The notes beneath the pieces were generated by a model. It was given only the letters and a program-made list of their open reading frames with translations. It searched no databases and was not told the origin of the DNA. A program made the position numbers and the translations under genes. Shown one piece after another: positions 38,074-48,936 of a stretch of 64,000 bases of DNA. Source of the stretch: Tyto alba (lineage: Eukaryota; Chordata; Aves; Strigiformes; Tytonidae); the NCBI RefSeq assembly GCF_018691265.1, contig NW_024881296.1, positions 1,140,779 to 1,204,778 on the forward strand, in the 5' to 3' direction. Within the stretch, counting starts at the first letter, position 1, and every line of letters begins with the position of its first letter.

Positions 38074-41000
38074 AGAGTATTTTAGTACCTGCAACATATA
38101 CATACATACTTTTTGGTGCATGGTACTCAAGAGGCCCCGATTCTGACCTCAGTTTCTTTGGCAATGGCCAAATATTCCAGCACAGGATGAGGGAAAACCC
38201 CTCAAGTCTTAATAACATCCCTGTGATGCAGTCTGAGAGGTCACAAGTAGGCATGACATATTAAAGATGAAAAAAGACTAAAACAGTAAAGACAGCCAAA
38301 TAAATAGAAGCAGAAGGAAAAAAAAAAAAAATAACTGAGGTCCACAACGCATAGAAGAAGCAAAAAACCTACTTTGCTACAGAAGAGGGCACATGTCTGA
38401 AGCTGATGACACCTGGGTATTATTCCTGGCTGTGGTCCTGACTCCTCCTGGACAACTGCAGCAACTCATGTCACACCTCCAACAGGCTCTCCCTTCTCAT
38501 TTTCCTTTTGGACTATAGGTCAGCAGTGGTGAACCTTTTCCTTGCCAAGGGCAGAGGACACTAAATATTACTGGCATCCTATACCTCAACATGTGCCTTA
38601 GTACTGGCACGATGGCAGCACAACCACTCTCCATATGAAAACCAAGAAGTGTGGGTCACAAAAAACAGAAGCAGGATGCCAGTCCCCAAGACTTCACATT
38701 CCCACTCTAAGCTTTTTAAGGAAGGATCAGTTGCTATTTATTTGTACCCTGCACAGAGCAGTGTTATTCAGAGCTGTTAATGGGATTCTGTAAACAAGCA
38801 GCAACACTGGTAGTTGATGAAGACTAGAAAGAACAACAAATGAAAAAAAAAAAAAATGGCTGGAAAGAAGTAGAGGGAATCAAAAACAATGACAGGAAAA
38901 GAATTCAGTAGAATAGAAAGAAGGAAAGCAGGTGATGAAAAGATACTTAGAAGAAAGAAAACCAAAAAAAGATAACCGAAAGGGAAAAAGGCATCCACAG
39001 GAATATCTGACTTCATTTCAACAAAAAACAGGGGGTGTGGGTTTTTTTTTTTCAAATGAGAATGTTGAATTTAGATAATCAAACAAGCAGTATTTTATTT
39101 TGCCCCACAGCAAATATATACAGACTTGTAAATTTTAAAGAGTACGAATCCAGGCTCTCAATGCACTTGTTCTCAGAACTAATGCTTTAACCACGTTAGT
39201 AACAGCTTATGAAAAGACAGCAAAGTGACTGTAATTCCCTCCCTATTTAGAAGCTACTTTTTCAGAGTCACCATCACTACTGTAATTTTGCAGTTATGAA
39301 AAACTTTCTCCTCATTATGTCTTGAGACCTTCCTCCCTACTTCACACAGTAGGAGCCAAGAAGGCTTTGTTCAGGTTCAGCTGAGATCTCTTCATCCCTG
39401 TTTTTTTTTTTAAATTTCTGTGTTCTTAAACTGCCCTTAACCAGACATCCGTGGCAATGCTAGAGATATGAAGTCCTGCAGATCACTACAACTACAAGTA
39501 AGTATTATAGAGAATCAGGGATTTATTTGAATACTACGTTATTCCAACTCCCCCGCCCTTCCTGTGACTTCACGGGCTCATAATCATTAGAAAGCAGAGT
39601 GTCATTTCTAAGCTGTAGTTGAGCACTAAAAGCACCATGCTGGCTCTCACTGGCTCTATTTAATTAGAGATTAGCAGAAACAATAAAGCACAGGGTGAAT
39701 ATAAACATAATTTTGCCAGTTTCTCAGTAAAAAGGTTTGGGTTACCAAAGAGATAAGAGAAAGGCTGCCTATTTTATCTGTACAGCCGGACCGGCAAGTT
39801 TACATTCGCTGGAACCACGCCCCCATCAGAATTCCCTCCGAAATGTCAACACGAACCATGTTATTAATTTTCCAAGTTGCTGACCTTTACTGTTGCCTGC
39901 ACCATAAATCCGGCATTTTGAACTGTTTCTATTCATACAAGAACATGCTCCGCACACCTCACGATATCTGAACTCTGTACGTACACTGCTCATGTCATAA
40001 AACAGATGCTCGCTGCCGCGTCCCTGAAGAAGCTGCTGAGTTGGACCTTCCTACCTCCATGAAGTCCACCGGATTACCATCAGTTATGCCATCCACCACT
40101 AAGGCAGACAGGTTTCCCAGGTCGCCCCGCAGCCCTTAGTGTATCTTAGCTTGAATAAAAGGTTTCAGGGTATTTTATCAAGCATCACAGCATACATCTA
40201 TTTTAAAATAAAATAATTTGATTATGAACTTCAGTTTAATTTCAGTCAGGAAGAAGAAAAAAAAAAACACAAAGTCCTTGGATTAGAAGACAGCAGTTCC
40301 CATTTACTGTTCCTCCCAATTAAAATGTTCTATATAGATCATCAGAACTTAATGCTTCATACATGTTACACAGTGCTCAACATAAGGCTGTCGATCTGTC
40401 ATTTCTCTGTAAGCGCTTAATATGATGAATGATCTGGTTACTTGTCTTTCTGGTATAGAAGCAGGAGAAGCTTTGAGACAAAGAAATAAAGGCCAATGCA
40501 TATTACGGATCTTACAGTGATTAATATCAGCCCTCCCGATTCACGTCTCTGAAAACAGTTGAGGTCACTATCTCTCTTTTATTTTTATCATGGATTTCAG
40601 TACATCTCATCAGAACCCTCCAAACACTCGAGATAATTTAATTTAAAGCAGAAATAGGGATGACAGGAACATACAGCATTTAAGCTGCAACAAACAATGC
40701 CACACCAGCATGTCATAAGAAAAATAAGTGGCCTTCACTCTTGCCTCTGCTGACAAAGACACACTTGAAGCCACTTGCAGGCCAGGATGTTAGTGTGATT
40801 TCTAGGAGACAATATAATAAATAAAGATTTAAGAGAGTTAAAAAATAAAACAAATCTAACTACTTATTGTCTGAACTGAAAAACCTGCCTTTCCAAATCA
40901 ACTAACGGTTTGGCAAGCCTACATGGAAGGTAGACAAACAAATAGCATCATCTCCTTTTAACACAGAATCTGCAATAAGAAAAAAGAAATCAGCATTTTA

Positions 41001-41599
41001 TTGATTTCCATAACACCATCTCTACAGCTTAACAAACTCACTCAGCTGCTAATGCTAATTCACTGATGCTATGGAGCCTTCCCATATAATTATACACCCT
41101 CCACTTTTCTGAGCCCCAGGGCGTTGTTTCTAACTTTCCAGAGGACCACTGCACTGAAAGTAGAAACAAAAAAACCCCTCTCCTTCATTACCCAAAGCAA
41201 ACTGCAAACCAGATTTTGCTTATTTAAATGGGAAATTAGAGAGACTTAATTTTTAAAACAGGGAATAATATGCCAGTCTGCATGTATTTTCAGATTTGAT
41301 ATCATGACAACAAATTCTCATTTAAACTCTTCTCCCCACAACTATTTTTTTTTTCTTCCTGAGAGTACACAACAATACAACATATAAATATTGCAACAAC
41401 TACAATTTCTAGGGAGAGATTCTGAAGTCCTTCTCAGCTAAGAATTGTTTTAAGGGAGTGATTCTGAATCAGACAGAGACTTTTGTGAATGTCACTATAA
41501 TTAACATTATAAAAAAAAAATGTAAAATGTTACCATTGCTACACGGAATATTTTATTAGTAAATGTATATTTCAAATATATTTTGGATAAGTTTTTCTT
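38074..41599. other. Non-coding stretch, no gene recognised
   Basis: AT-leaning sequence. A purine-rich segment at 38,815-38,990 produces a Phe-rich minus-strand artefact frame. An unusually CpG-containing segment at about 39,780-40,030 could be a conserved regulatory element, but that cannot be tested here. Confidence 0.45.
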
Positions 41600-41662
41600 A
41601 AAAAAACAAAAAACAAAAACAAAACAAAACAAAAAAAACCCAACAACAACAAAAAAAAAAAA
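41600..41662 (+). repeat. A/C-rich low-complexity tract
   Basis: Repeating AAAAC and CAA units, nearly free of G and T, followed by a short A-run. Microsatellite-like. Confidence 0.8.
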
Positions 41663-42553
41663 CGTGGATCACCTAAACCAAATTAAAGGAAGATACCTTA
41701 TCCGAGCCTAAAATCCAAAATGTCCTAAATAATTAATGAAGTAACCTCTGCCATTTTTCTCCATTTCTCAAACAAATTCAGCAGTCCACAACCAAGCAGA
41801 CAGCTCCAGTACACTTCAGTGAGAACTTCAGTGAGAGTTTTGTTCAATTAGGGACTGCAGAATTTGGCCCAATTAATCTAATACTGTCTATCTGAAAAGA
41901 ATGTGGTGGAATGGTGCAGTATAAACACCCTCTCCAAATGGCTGTACCTAGTCCTCTTTCTCGCTCGCCCCATTTACCCTGCCTTGATATTTCAGATCCA
42001 ACTGTACCGTATTCACCATCTCAATCAAGATTCCATGTGCTGTTTGAGCTAAAATAGCTTAATTTTGCTATGGTTTCCCACGCATATATTAATTTGGAAC
42101 TGGTTAATCTATTTTCTCTGAGAATGGTGAAATGTGTGGATTTTTGTTCAACAAACAAGTTGACAGTATCAATACAGAGTTGGAGAGCCTCTAAAAACAA
42201 TCTAGTTTGCATAATTAATGTTAATTACAATAACATCTCAATCAGTGACACAAAAGCTTCGCAATGAACACAGTCATACAAGGAAGTGAAAACATGAAAC
42301 AAACATGAAAGAATTGTGTCTTGTTCTGAAAGAGTATCAAGCAAACTTTCAAGAGATTTACAAGTAAGAACACAAAGGCAGAAGACAGTTCTGCTCTGTT
42401 ACACATATTTTCTTTACAGGCTGCTTAATACAGAGCTTTCTTCTGAGATTGTAATAAGACAGTGGATCTGAGCTGTGGACACACCAGATAATACTATCTT
42501 TCTACAACATCATATCCAAGCCATTATCAACTGCTTTATACAAAAACAACTGA
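41663..42553. other. AT-rich non-coding region, possible conserved element at 42,000-42,270
   Basis: The segment 42,000-42,270 is AT-rich and contains several TAAT-type homeodomain-like cores, including TAATTAATGTTAATTAC near 42,213-42,229. Its composition resembles vertebrate conserved non-coding elements. This is impression only and needs cross-species alignment. Confidence 0.2.
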
Positions 42554-42590
42554 GGGCCTGATCCTGCTGCCAGTGATTTCAATAGCAAAC
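42553..42590 (+). repeat. Possible relic of an ancient sauropsid repeat
   Basis: The phrase GGGCCTGATCCTGCTG followed by GTGATTTCAATAGCAAA resembles old 'gggcctgatcctgc...tgacttcaatggg' repeats that I recall from turtle, crocodile and bird genomes. Only about 40 bases are recognisable. Weak assignment from memory. Confidence 0.3.
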
Positions 42591-42813
42591 ATTTAAACAG
42601 TGCAATGTGAATGTTTGGAGGGGTTCTGGAGAAGGAGAGGAAGGGGGGGAAAAAAACAAACAAACAAGCAAAACAACTCCAACTTGAACACCCAATGTAG
42701 GTATGGATAACCTCAGGCATAGAGGAATTGCAGGAGAAGATAATGAATTTTTCAACAGTCTTTTTCCGACTTTCCGTAGCAACAAGGGAAAGCTAAACAC
42801 ACAGGAAACTTAC

Positions 42814-42910
42814 CTGCCTGTTTCACTGGAAGCACAGAAGTCTTAAACAGGGTTTTTTTTGGTACGGTCACTTAACAGAGCAGCTTTACAGTTAATCCTC
42901 TGAAGCTTTC
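42814..42910 (-). other. Candidate non-coding (5' UTR) exon, minus strand
   Basis: The minus strand has a perfect consensus splice donor, CAG|GTAAGT, directly after position 42,814. An acceptor-like TTTTTCTTGGGTTGTGAG ends just before 42,910. The resulting 97-bp exon contains stop codons, so if real it is untranslated leader. It lies about 1.8 kb downstream, in the same orientation, of a strong donor at the edge of the CpG island (44,677), which makes a two-exon 5' UTR plausible. The acceptor choice is less certain than the donor; a second pyrimidine-rich acceptor with a T-run exists near 42,940-42,975. Confidence 0.35.
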
Positions 42911-44439
42911 CTCACAACCCAAGAAAAACAGTTATCCAATATATTCTTATTTCAACGGAAGGAAAAAAAAAAAAAATTAGTTACGAAAAAATAAGCGCCA
43001 CTCTACCTCACCCAGATTGGTACTAGTACACAAGTAGTCATACAAGCATCGCAGGGAGCACTTGCGCAGTAAAGTACCACTCAGCATGAGTAAGGGTGGC
43101 GTAATTGTGTCTGATGAGAGAAGGAATCACAGCTGGTCACGTCACTACTACAGGGGCCTTTCTGAAAACATGGATTTCTTGATTACTTTTCACATTAATG
43201 CAAATCCACTCCATTAAAGTTAATGAAATTAACTGGTACTAAACCAGTACCAGAGGAGAAGCAGGCCCACTTCATATTGATTTAAGAGACCACAACTCAA
43301 GGACCCTCGATAAAGGCAAAATACCAGGAAGCTTTTGGGTTATGTTGGGCAAGCTACTCCTTGGGATAAGGACTGATTTTCTATTTGGTATCAATGCCAG
43401 AGCTGATTGTGTTTGTTTTCCTGGCTCTCTTTAGAGATAGAAGGAATACAAGATTTGTTGAAGACTTAATTTCCTCTAGAAATTCACCGATCTCAAGCAT
43501 ACTTAAGTAGTCACTGACTAAAGCCATACTTCACTATTACTTATTTACAAGAGTGCTTGCCTTGAAAAAATAAACTTGTAGTGGAGGATTCTCAGAATGA
43601 TGCTGGCCTTTCCTCTTAACAGAAGTTCAGTAGATTTATTTTTCAGATGTCTGAGAAAGATCATTTTGAAGCGCGATGAGGTTTGGTAAATCTTCAATTC
43701 AGCAATTAGTTTCCATACGATATGAATTACAAAGATCAAGCAATTAATATTAATAACCAAACCCAGCAAAGTACTAAGGCTTCTGACACCCTGTGTATGG
43801 AGATGCTGCTGTAGTTGCTGGGCTTTTCCATCTATCTGTTTTATTTTAGCTACTCTGAACATACGGCACATGAGAACGTACACCACATTCACGTTTCTAA
43901 AAATATATTAAGGAAGAAAAAAAAAATAAAAATCAATAGCAATGAAATAGAGACACAACCATTTTACATTAAGTGCTCCCAGTATCAAGCCAAGCCACCA
44001 AAATTCCTCACTGCGGACCATGGCTTCACCCTACGATACACGCATTTTCCTGCCACGCCAAGTCAAGCCCAGGTAATACCGAAACATCCAGGCACGACAG
44101 GGTGGGGAAGATGGTGCACCTGGAAATAAAAAAAGGTGCGTTTCCCTGGTTTTCTAGGAAGGACTGTGGCCAGAGCCTGATCCAGAGCGGTCTGGCCCAC
44201 CACTCGACCTGAGGGGGGGCTTTTGGGAGCCCCCTTGTCCCTCACATCAACCTTCCCCACACCCTCAACTGCGGTCCCAAGCGGGGAGGAGGGAAAAATA
44301 AATAAAATAAAATTACAATCAAATATGTCATCAGCAGCTTGACACGCATTTGTAGTTGGCAACGACGCCGGGCTTTTATATTTCTTTAAAAATTTTTTTT
44401 TCCTCTCCTTCTTTTCCAATCCAAGGGAGAAAGTCCCTC
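42911..44439. other. Non-coding, proposed first intron of the leftward transcript
   Basis: Includes another possible relic repeat at 43,201-43,268, whose reverse complement begins GGGCCTGCTTCTCCTCTGG. That resembles old sauropsid 'gggcctgattctcctct' repeats. A minus-strand frame of 115 codons at 43,545-43,892 is unrecognised. GC content climbs from about 44,150 toward the island. Confidence 0.35.
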
Positions 44440-44676
44440 CCCGGCCGGTGCCAGGCTGCGCTGAGGCGAATGCCCCCAACTTTCAAACAGTTGGCAGCCA
44501 GCGGAGGCACCGGGCTCCGCCGCCGCGCTCCCCCCTCCCGCCCCGCCGCCTCCCCGGACACCCGGGGGCTGCCCCAGCCCACCGCCCACCCCCTCCCCTC
44601 CCACCCCCCGGGCCCCCCTCCCCAGCCCCGGCAGGCAGAAAGGAGCGAGCCCGGGAAGGCCGTGCCCGGCACTCAC

Positions 44677-45160
44677 CCGCTCCGGGGGACTCCGCGGCGA
44701 GGACCGTTGAGGGAGGCGCTGAGGGGAACGGGTAGGGGCGGCTAAATGGGGTCGGGGGGCGGGTGTCAACGGAAAAGAGGGGACGGTGTGTGAAAAGGCG
44801 GGGGGGGGGGGGGGGGGGGAGGAAGGACAGGGGTGAGGAATTTAAACAGGAGAAAGGGAATTAAATTAAAATGAGCGTGCGGCGAGGCGCCGGGCTGCGC
44901 GACGGAGGCGGCGGCCAGGCGATGAGGCGGCTGTGCTCTATCCCATGCCGCTGCGGTGGCCCCGGGCGGCGGCGGCAGCCGAGCTGGGGGGGAAGTTGGG
45001 GCCGCAGCCGGCGGGGAGGATGTGACACCGTGACAAGTACGGCCCGCCAGCCATGTACCGGGGGAGGAGGCGGGGGAGGCGGCCGCCCGCACGCAGGGGG
45101 CCGGGGCAGCCCAGGCAGCGCCGCCCGCCCGCACACGGCATTTAACGGCGCTGACGGGCC
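44677..45160 (-). other. Candidate first exon of a minus-strand gene
   Basis: A consensus donor (CGG|GTGAGT on the minus strand) ends the proposed exon at 44,677. The upstream limit near 45,160 is a guess, placed just downstream of the AP-1 and CCAAT cluster in minus-strand sense. A minus-strand ATG at 44,769 stays open through the donor, but the peptide is low-complexity Pro/Arg/Ser. The exon may equally be all 5' UTR, in keeping with the non-coding candidate exon at 42,814-42,910. It includes a 20-base C-run on the sense strand (44,800-44,819). Confidence 0.35.
44800..44819 (+). repeat. G homopolymer, 20 G
   Basis: An uninterrupted G-run, quadruplex-forming and hard to sequence accurately; length should be treated with caution. 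Confidence 0.85.
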
Positions 45161-45166
45161 GCGCCG

Positions 45167-45190
45167 TGACTCACACACGGGAGTTAGTCA
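45167..45190. promoter_or_regulatory. Pair of inverted AP-1-like motifs
   Basis: TGACTCA at 45,167-45,173 is a perfect AP-1 (TRE) core. TTAGTCA at 45,184-45,190 is the reverse complement of TGACTAA, a near-consensus core. The two face each other across 10 bases, close to the CCAAT boxes. Binding is inferred from motif only. Confidence 0.5.
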
Positions 45191-45229
45191 CAGGGCGGGA
45201 CCGGGGAGAGGAGGCGGAGGGGGGAGAGC

Positions 45230-45246
45230 GGGGGGGGGGGGGGGGG
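45230..45246 (+). repeat. G homopolymer, 17 G
   Basis: A second long G-run in the CpG island, quadruplex-prone and a likely site of assembly length error. Confidence 0.85.
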
Positions 45247-45306
45247 AAAGAGGCCGCCCCGCCCCCCGGGCGCCCCGCCAGCCTACGGGGCGCGGCGGCG
45301 CGGCGG

Positions 45307-45330
45307 ATTGGCGCGGCGGCCGGCCAATGG
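45307..45330. promoter_or_regulatory. Oppositely oriented CCAAT boxes (NF-Y type)
   Basis: ATTGG (45,307-45,311) and CCAATGG (45,324-45,330) lie in opposite orientation within 24 bases. NF-Y sites of this kind are common in TATA-less, often bidirectional, CpG-island promoters. Confidence 0.5.
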
Positions 45331-45741
45331 GCGCGCGGGTCCGCCGCCAGCGCTGGAGCGGCCCCTTCGGCCCAACGAGTCTTCTGAGGACACTGCCGCG
45401 AAGTGTTGGGGAGGGCTGGAGGGACACCCCACCACCCCCCTCCCCGGGGGGCGGGAGCGGCGCCCTTGGCCTGCCGACCGCGGCCAACCAGCACGGCGGG
45501 TTGGGTTGATGGGCGGCCCGGCCCGGCCCAATCAAAAGGGGGCGGGGAAAGAGGGAGGGAGGGAGGGAGGTGGGCGGAGGGCCTTCTCCCGCCCCCTCGG
45601 CGGGGAGGTGGTCACGCAGGGAGCGGAGGGCGGGGGAGGGAGCGTGACTGGAGCCGGCGGGCGGCCCGGCCCGGGGGAGGGGCGCGGGCTGCCAGCCGAC
45701 CCCGAGGGCGCCGGGGCGGCACCGGTGTGAGGGCGGGGGGG

Positions 45742-45905
45742 TTACCTCAGCGAGCGGCGGGGGTGGGCACCGAGCCGGCTGAGGCGGGGGTTACCTCAGT
45801 GAGTGGGGTTACCGAGCCGGCTGAGGCGGGGGTTACCTCAGTGAGTGGGGTTACCGAGCCGGTTGAGGCGGGGGTTACCTCAGTGAGGGAGGTTACCGAG
45901 CGGGG
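45742..45905. repeat. 42-bp minisatellite, about four units
   Basis: Units start at 45,742 (diverged, 49 bp), 45,791, 45,833 and 45,875 (partial). The middle two are 42 bp each and differ by one C/T change. Each unit carries TTACCTCAG and, except the first, GGTTACCGAG. Because 42 is a multiple of three, open frames cross it on both strands, giving 14-residue repeats such as VTSVSGVTEPAEAG on the plus strand. Each unit also carries a splice-donor-like CTGAG|GTAAC on the minus strand, and most carry GTGAGT on the plus strand. Tandem arrays at this GC content are often length-polymorphic. Confidence 0.95.
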
Positions 45906-46080
45906 GCCGGCGGCCGGGAGATGTCCGGGGTGGAGAGGGGCTCGCCCCGGGCCAACGCGGCGAAGCCAAGGCCGCTTCCCGCGGGAGGAAAGAGACCGGA
46001 GCTGGGGCCTGCTCCGGGGGAAGCCGGGGCGGCCCCGCTGGCACCGGGCGGGGAAGGGCTGGCCGGGCGCCGGGTGTGAG

Positions 46081-46086
46081 GTAAAA
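46081..46086 (+). other. Candidate plus-strand splice donor at the island edge
   Basis: GAG|GTAAAA occurs where the CpG density falls. If used, a rightward transcript would have its first exon in the island, ending at 46,080, and include the minisatellite. The match to consensus is fair, not strong. Confidence 0.2.
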
Positions 46087-48936
46087 TGCCTGAAGGGGGG
46101 GCTGATTGCATCCAGCTCGGCTGGGAAAGCTTCGGCTTCCCTCAGCCCCAGAGGAGCCACCAGGGTTTGGAAGTGGGAAGTTAGGGTTTGCTTGTGTTTG
46201 ACAGGTGTCACGGCTCAAGGTCTGAATTATTTCCACCTCCCTCCCCAACCTTTTTTTTTTTTTTTTTTTTTTTTCTTCTGCCAAATTTTTAGAGAACAAA
46301 GCGCGCATCTAAGGTTCTGGTATGATGCCAAAATTTGGCCAGATGAATGAAAAAATAAAAGTAATAGCATTGAAGGCTGCATTACAAAGCACAATTCCTC
46401 TCGTGCTGCTGGAGGGGAATTGACAGACGGGAGCAGTATCAGTGGTGTAAAAAAGCAATGTTGTTTTCACCAATTATTAATATTGGAGGAATTTATTTGG
46501 GGTAGAGAAGGGAAGTAATGCCCACTAGGAGTTTCCAACAAATGCTGGACCCTTACCAAAAATTTAGTCCCGGTGAAGGAAGTGAGATCCTCAAATTGTG
46601 TTTCACCTCTTCATCTCTACATACAAACTCTTAAACTAAGACCTGCTTTTTTTGCAGTAAAAGCATAAAATAGGCGATAGAGTTCTGTAAGATAATGAGA
46701 TAACGCTATCAGAATAAGGGACTACATTGGCATTTTCCCAGGCTGCAAAAATACAGTTTTGTTTGCTTTAAAAACTTGTTCCCTGGACAGAGTGCTATAA
46801 ATACAGATTATTTTTTTTTCCTTATTTTGGCATCCTCAGTAATTGAAGAGCTGAAAAACTATAACCTGCAGTAATTTGTTCTTGTTTTTCACTTTAGAAA
46901 TAGTGGGACTAATTACAGTTTTCTCCTGCTTGCTTTTATCAAGATCCAGGGAGCTGGAGTGAAGATTTCACAGTTCCTCCTTTGAAGCAGGAGAGTTAAA
47001 TTGCACACCAAAAAAATGGCCTTCAGAGTTGCCTCTTGGCATCTAAGGCATCATCCTGCCAGCTGTCCTGTAGTCAGTAGCATCTTTCAAGAAATCCAGG
47101 ACGGACAGTACTCAAATTGCTCTAATATGAAAGACAAATAGGACCAGCAAGGCCATCATGTCAGGAAAAAAAAAAAAAGGAAAAAAAAAATAGTGACGTA
47201 CAGATTTAGCAGGGTTTGAGTGGGATTTTTCTCTTTTTTTTGTTTTTTCATCAAAGAGCAGAAGTAGGATCTTAGCCTTTCCTGAGCATCTATCATTGGC
47301 ATACAGTGAATTTTGAGAAATTAGCTATAATTTTATAAATATATTTTATGTTTCAATTCTATCCCTAAACACTATGAAACATACCTGGCTTAATGCCTTT
47401 CGGGTTTCTCCCAACACCTTCTGCATCGTGCTGAGGCTCCAGGGAGTTTCTTACATGCAGAATTCCTTGGGCAGTAGCATTGCTCTGCTCCTCAGCTGTA
47501 TAAAGCCCTAAATCTTTCAATTCTAAGAGAATATTGGGAAAATAGCGTTGTTTAATAGCTACCCGATCTTCCCTGTTTCTTCAGTCTCCTTTGAGAGCAT
47601 CTGAAGGCTTCCCCATCCTGAATGGTGCGTTCGTAAAACCTTAAGGATTTGTTGACTAATATTTCCTTTCCTGTTGGAATCTGCTGAGCTCTGCTATTGC
47701 AAATGCTCTTGCTTTAACTGCTCTTGGATTAGAATAAACTGAATCCACCCTATTGTTCTTTTATTGCATTTTCTTTTACGCATACTGCATTTTGCTCCTC
47801 TTCTGAGTGATTGGCTGTTTGCCTTAAAATTTATGAATACGGACGTGCATTTTGTTTGGCACAGACCTGTTTCCATTGAAACCCAAGACGGTTACCTTGG
47901 CGCAAGGGATTCATTCCAGCTAATCGTTGGAAATAACGAAGGATTTTTATCAGTGATCCCCATATTTGAATTGATAGCAAAAGCAGAGAATTTTAAGATC
48001 CGTCATCTTTTTTTTTTCCCTGCCATATTAAGAGGTTAAAACACTTGCAAGGTTCTGCAGCCTTCAGCAGTGCTTACACAGTGATTCATGCTTAGCAGGT
48101 TCTGAACACTAAACAGAAGAGGGCTTTGCATCAGATTCTGTGCAATTTGACAAATGTAGAACAGAGCATTCACCATTTAATGATGGAGATTTTTTTTTTT
48201 TTTTTCACACACCCTCTTCAAAGAACTGAAAGGGAATTTCAGGGTACATTGTCATTTTGTAGTTGCACCTTCTTTAACAGCAGTATTCTAACAGGATTGA
48301 GACAGAAGTTGAGCTCGTGAATTTGGGCGCGATGGCTTCTGGCGGGTGAAAGTCTGTGAGCAATCATCCTGCTCCACTGCTGCAACCCACTACGGGGGCT
48401 TCGCGCGCGCGCTCCTGGGGACAGCAGCCGAGGTAATATTTCATATCATCGCAGTGCTGCAGCTTTCCCAATATACAGCAGTTTTTCTTCAGGGCCAGCG
48501 CTGGTGAGGAAGCAATTATATTAAGATCTCGGCTTTTACTTTTAAAATCTCAATTTCACAGTAACAGAGAAAAGTTTGAAAACACGGCCAGCTGCTGAAG
48601 GTGATTTTTGTTTGGGGTGGTTTATTTTCGTTTTTATGAGTTTGGTTGTTCAGGGTCAGTTGTTTAGGAGCACGTTTGGCTTCAGCTGAACTGAGCCAAG
48701 CTACTCTTCAGTTAGACTGGGTTTAGAAATTACAGCATTTTTACCAAACTGCTTCAGAACTGCAGTTAAACTACTGCTGCTTAGACAAGGATCCGCTCAG
48801 CAGAGATAGTTGTTGTCTATGGCTTGGAAATGCAGTAGCTTGCCCTCCATAATTTGTTTCTGGTGCAAGACTGGAGGAAGGTCACGCGTCTTGGCTTTGG
48901 CTCTGGCTTTACCTGAAGGTTTCCACAGCTGCTGCT
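46087..48936. other. Non-coding stretch right of the CpG island
   Basis: AT-leaning, with a 24-T run at 46,251-46,274, A-runs near 47,166-47,190 and a T-run near 48,190. A short CG-alternating block (TCGCGCGCGCGC, 48,401-48,412) is isolated. No gene recognised. Confidence 0.45.

Larger units (their letters stand above)
44440..46085. promoter_or_regulatory. CpG island, probable gene promoter (possibly divergent)
   Basis: Dense CG dinucleotides and very high GC over about 1.6 kb stand out sharply from AT-leaning flanks. This is typical of a vertebrate housekeeping or developmental promoter. It contains an ATTGG/CCAATGG pair (45,307-45,311 and 45,324-45,330), CCAATCA (45,528-45,534) beside a GGGGGCGGGG GC box, AP-1 motifs, long G-runs and a minisatellite. 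No TATA box is evident. A minus-strand donor at 44,677 and a plus-strand donor after 46,080 allow transcription either way. Open frames of 100-315 codons on both strands reflect GC richness and are Pro/Arg/Gly/Ala-rich; none is recognised. The gene identity cannot be read from the sequence. Confidence 0.85.

Noticed and set aside
44871..45509. 212-codon Gly/Arg-rich frame in the CpG island
   Set aside because: Low-complexity translation of G-runs and CGG-like sequence, with overlapping open frames on the other strand.
45403..46350. 315-codon open frame as a protein-coding gene
   Set aside because: It is the product of high GC, a tandem repeat and a terminal T-run giving poly-Phe. Equally long frames exist on the opposite strand and no domain is recognisable.
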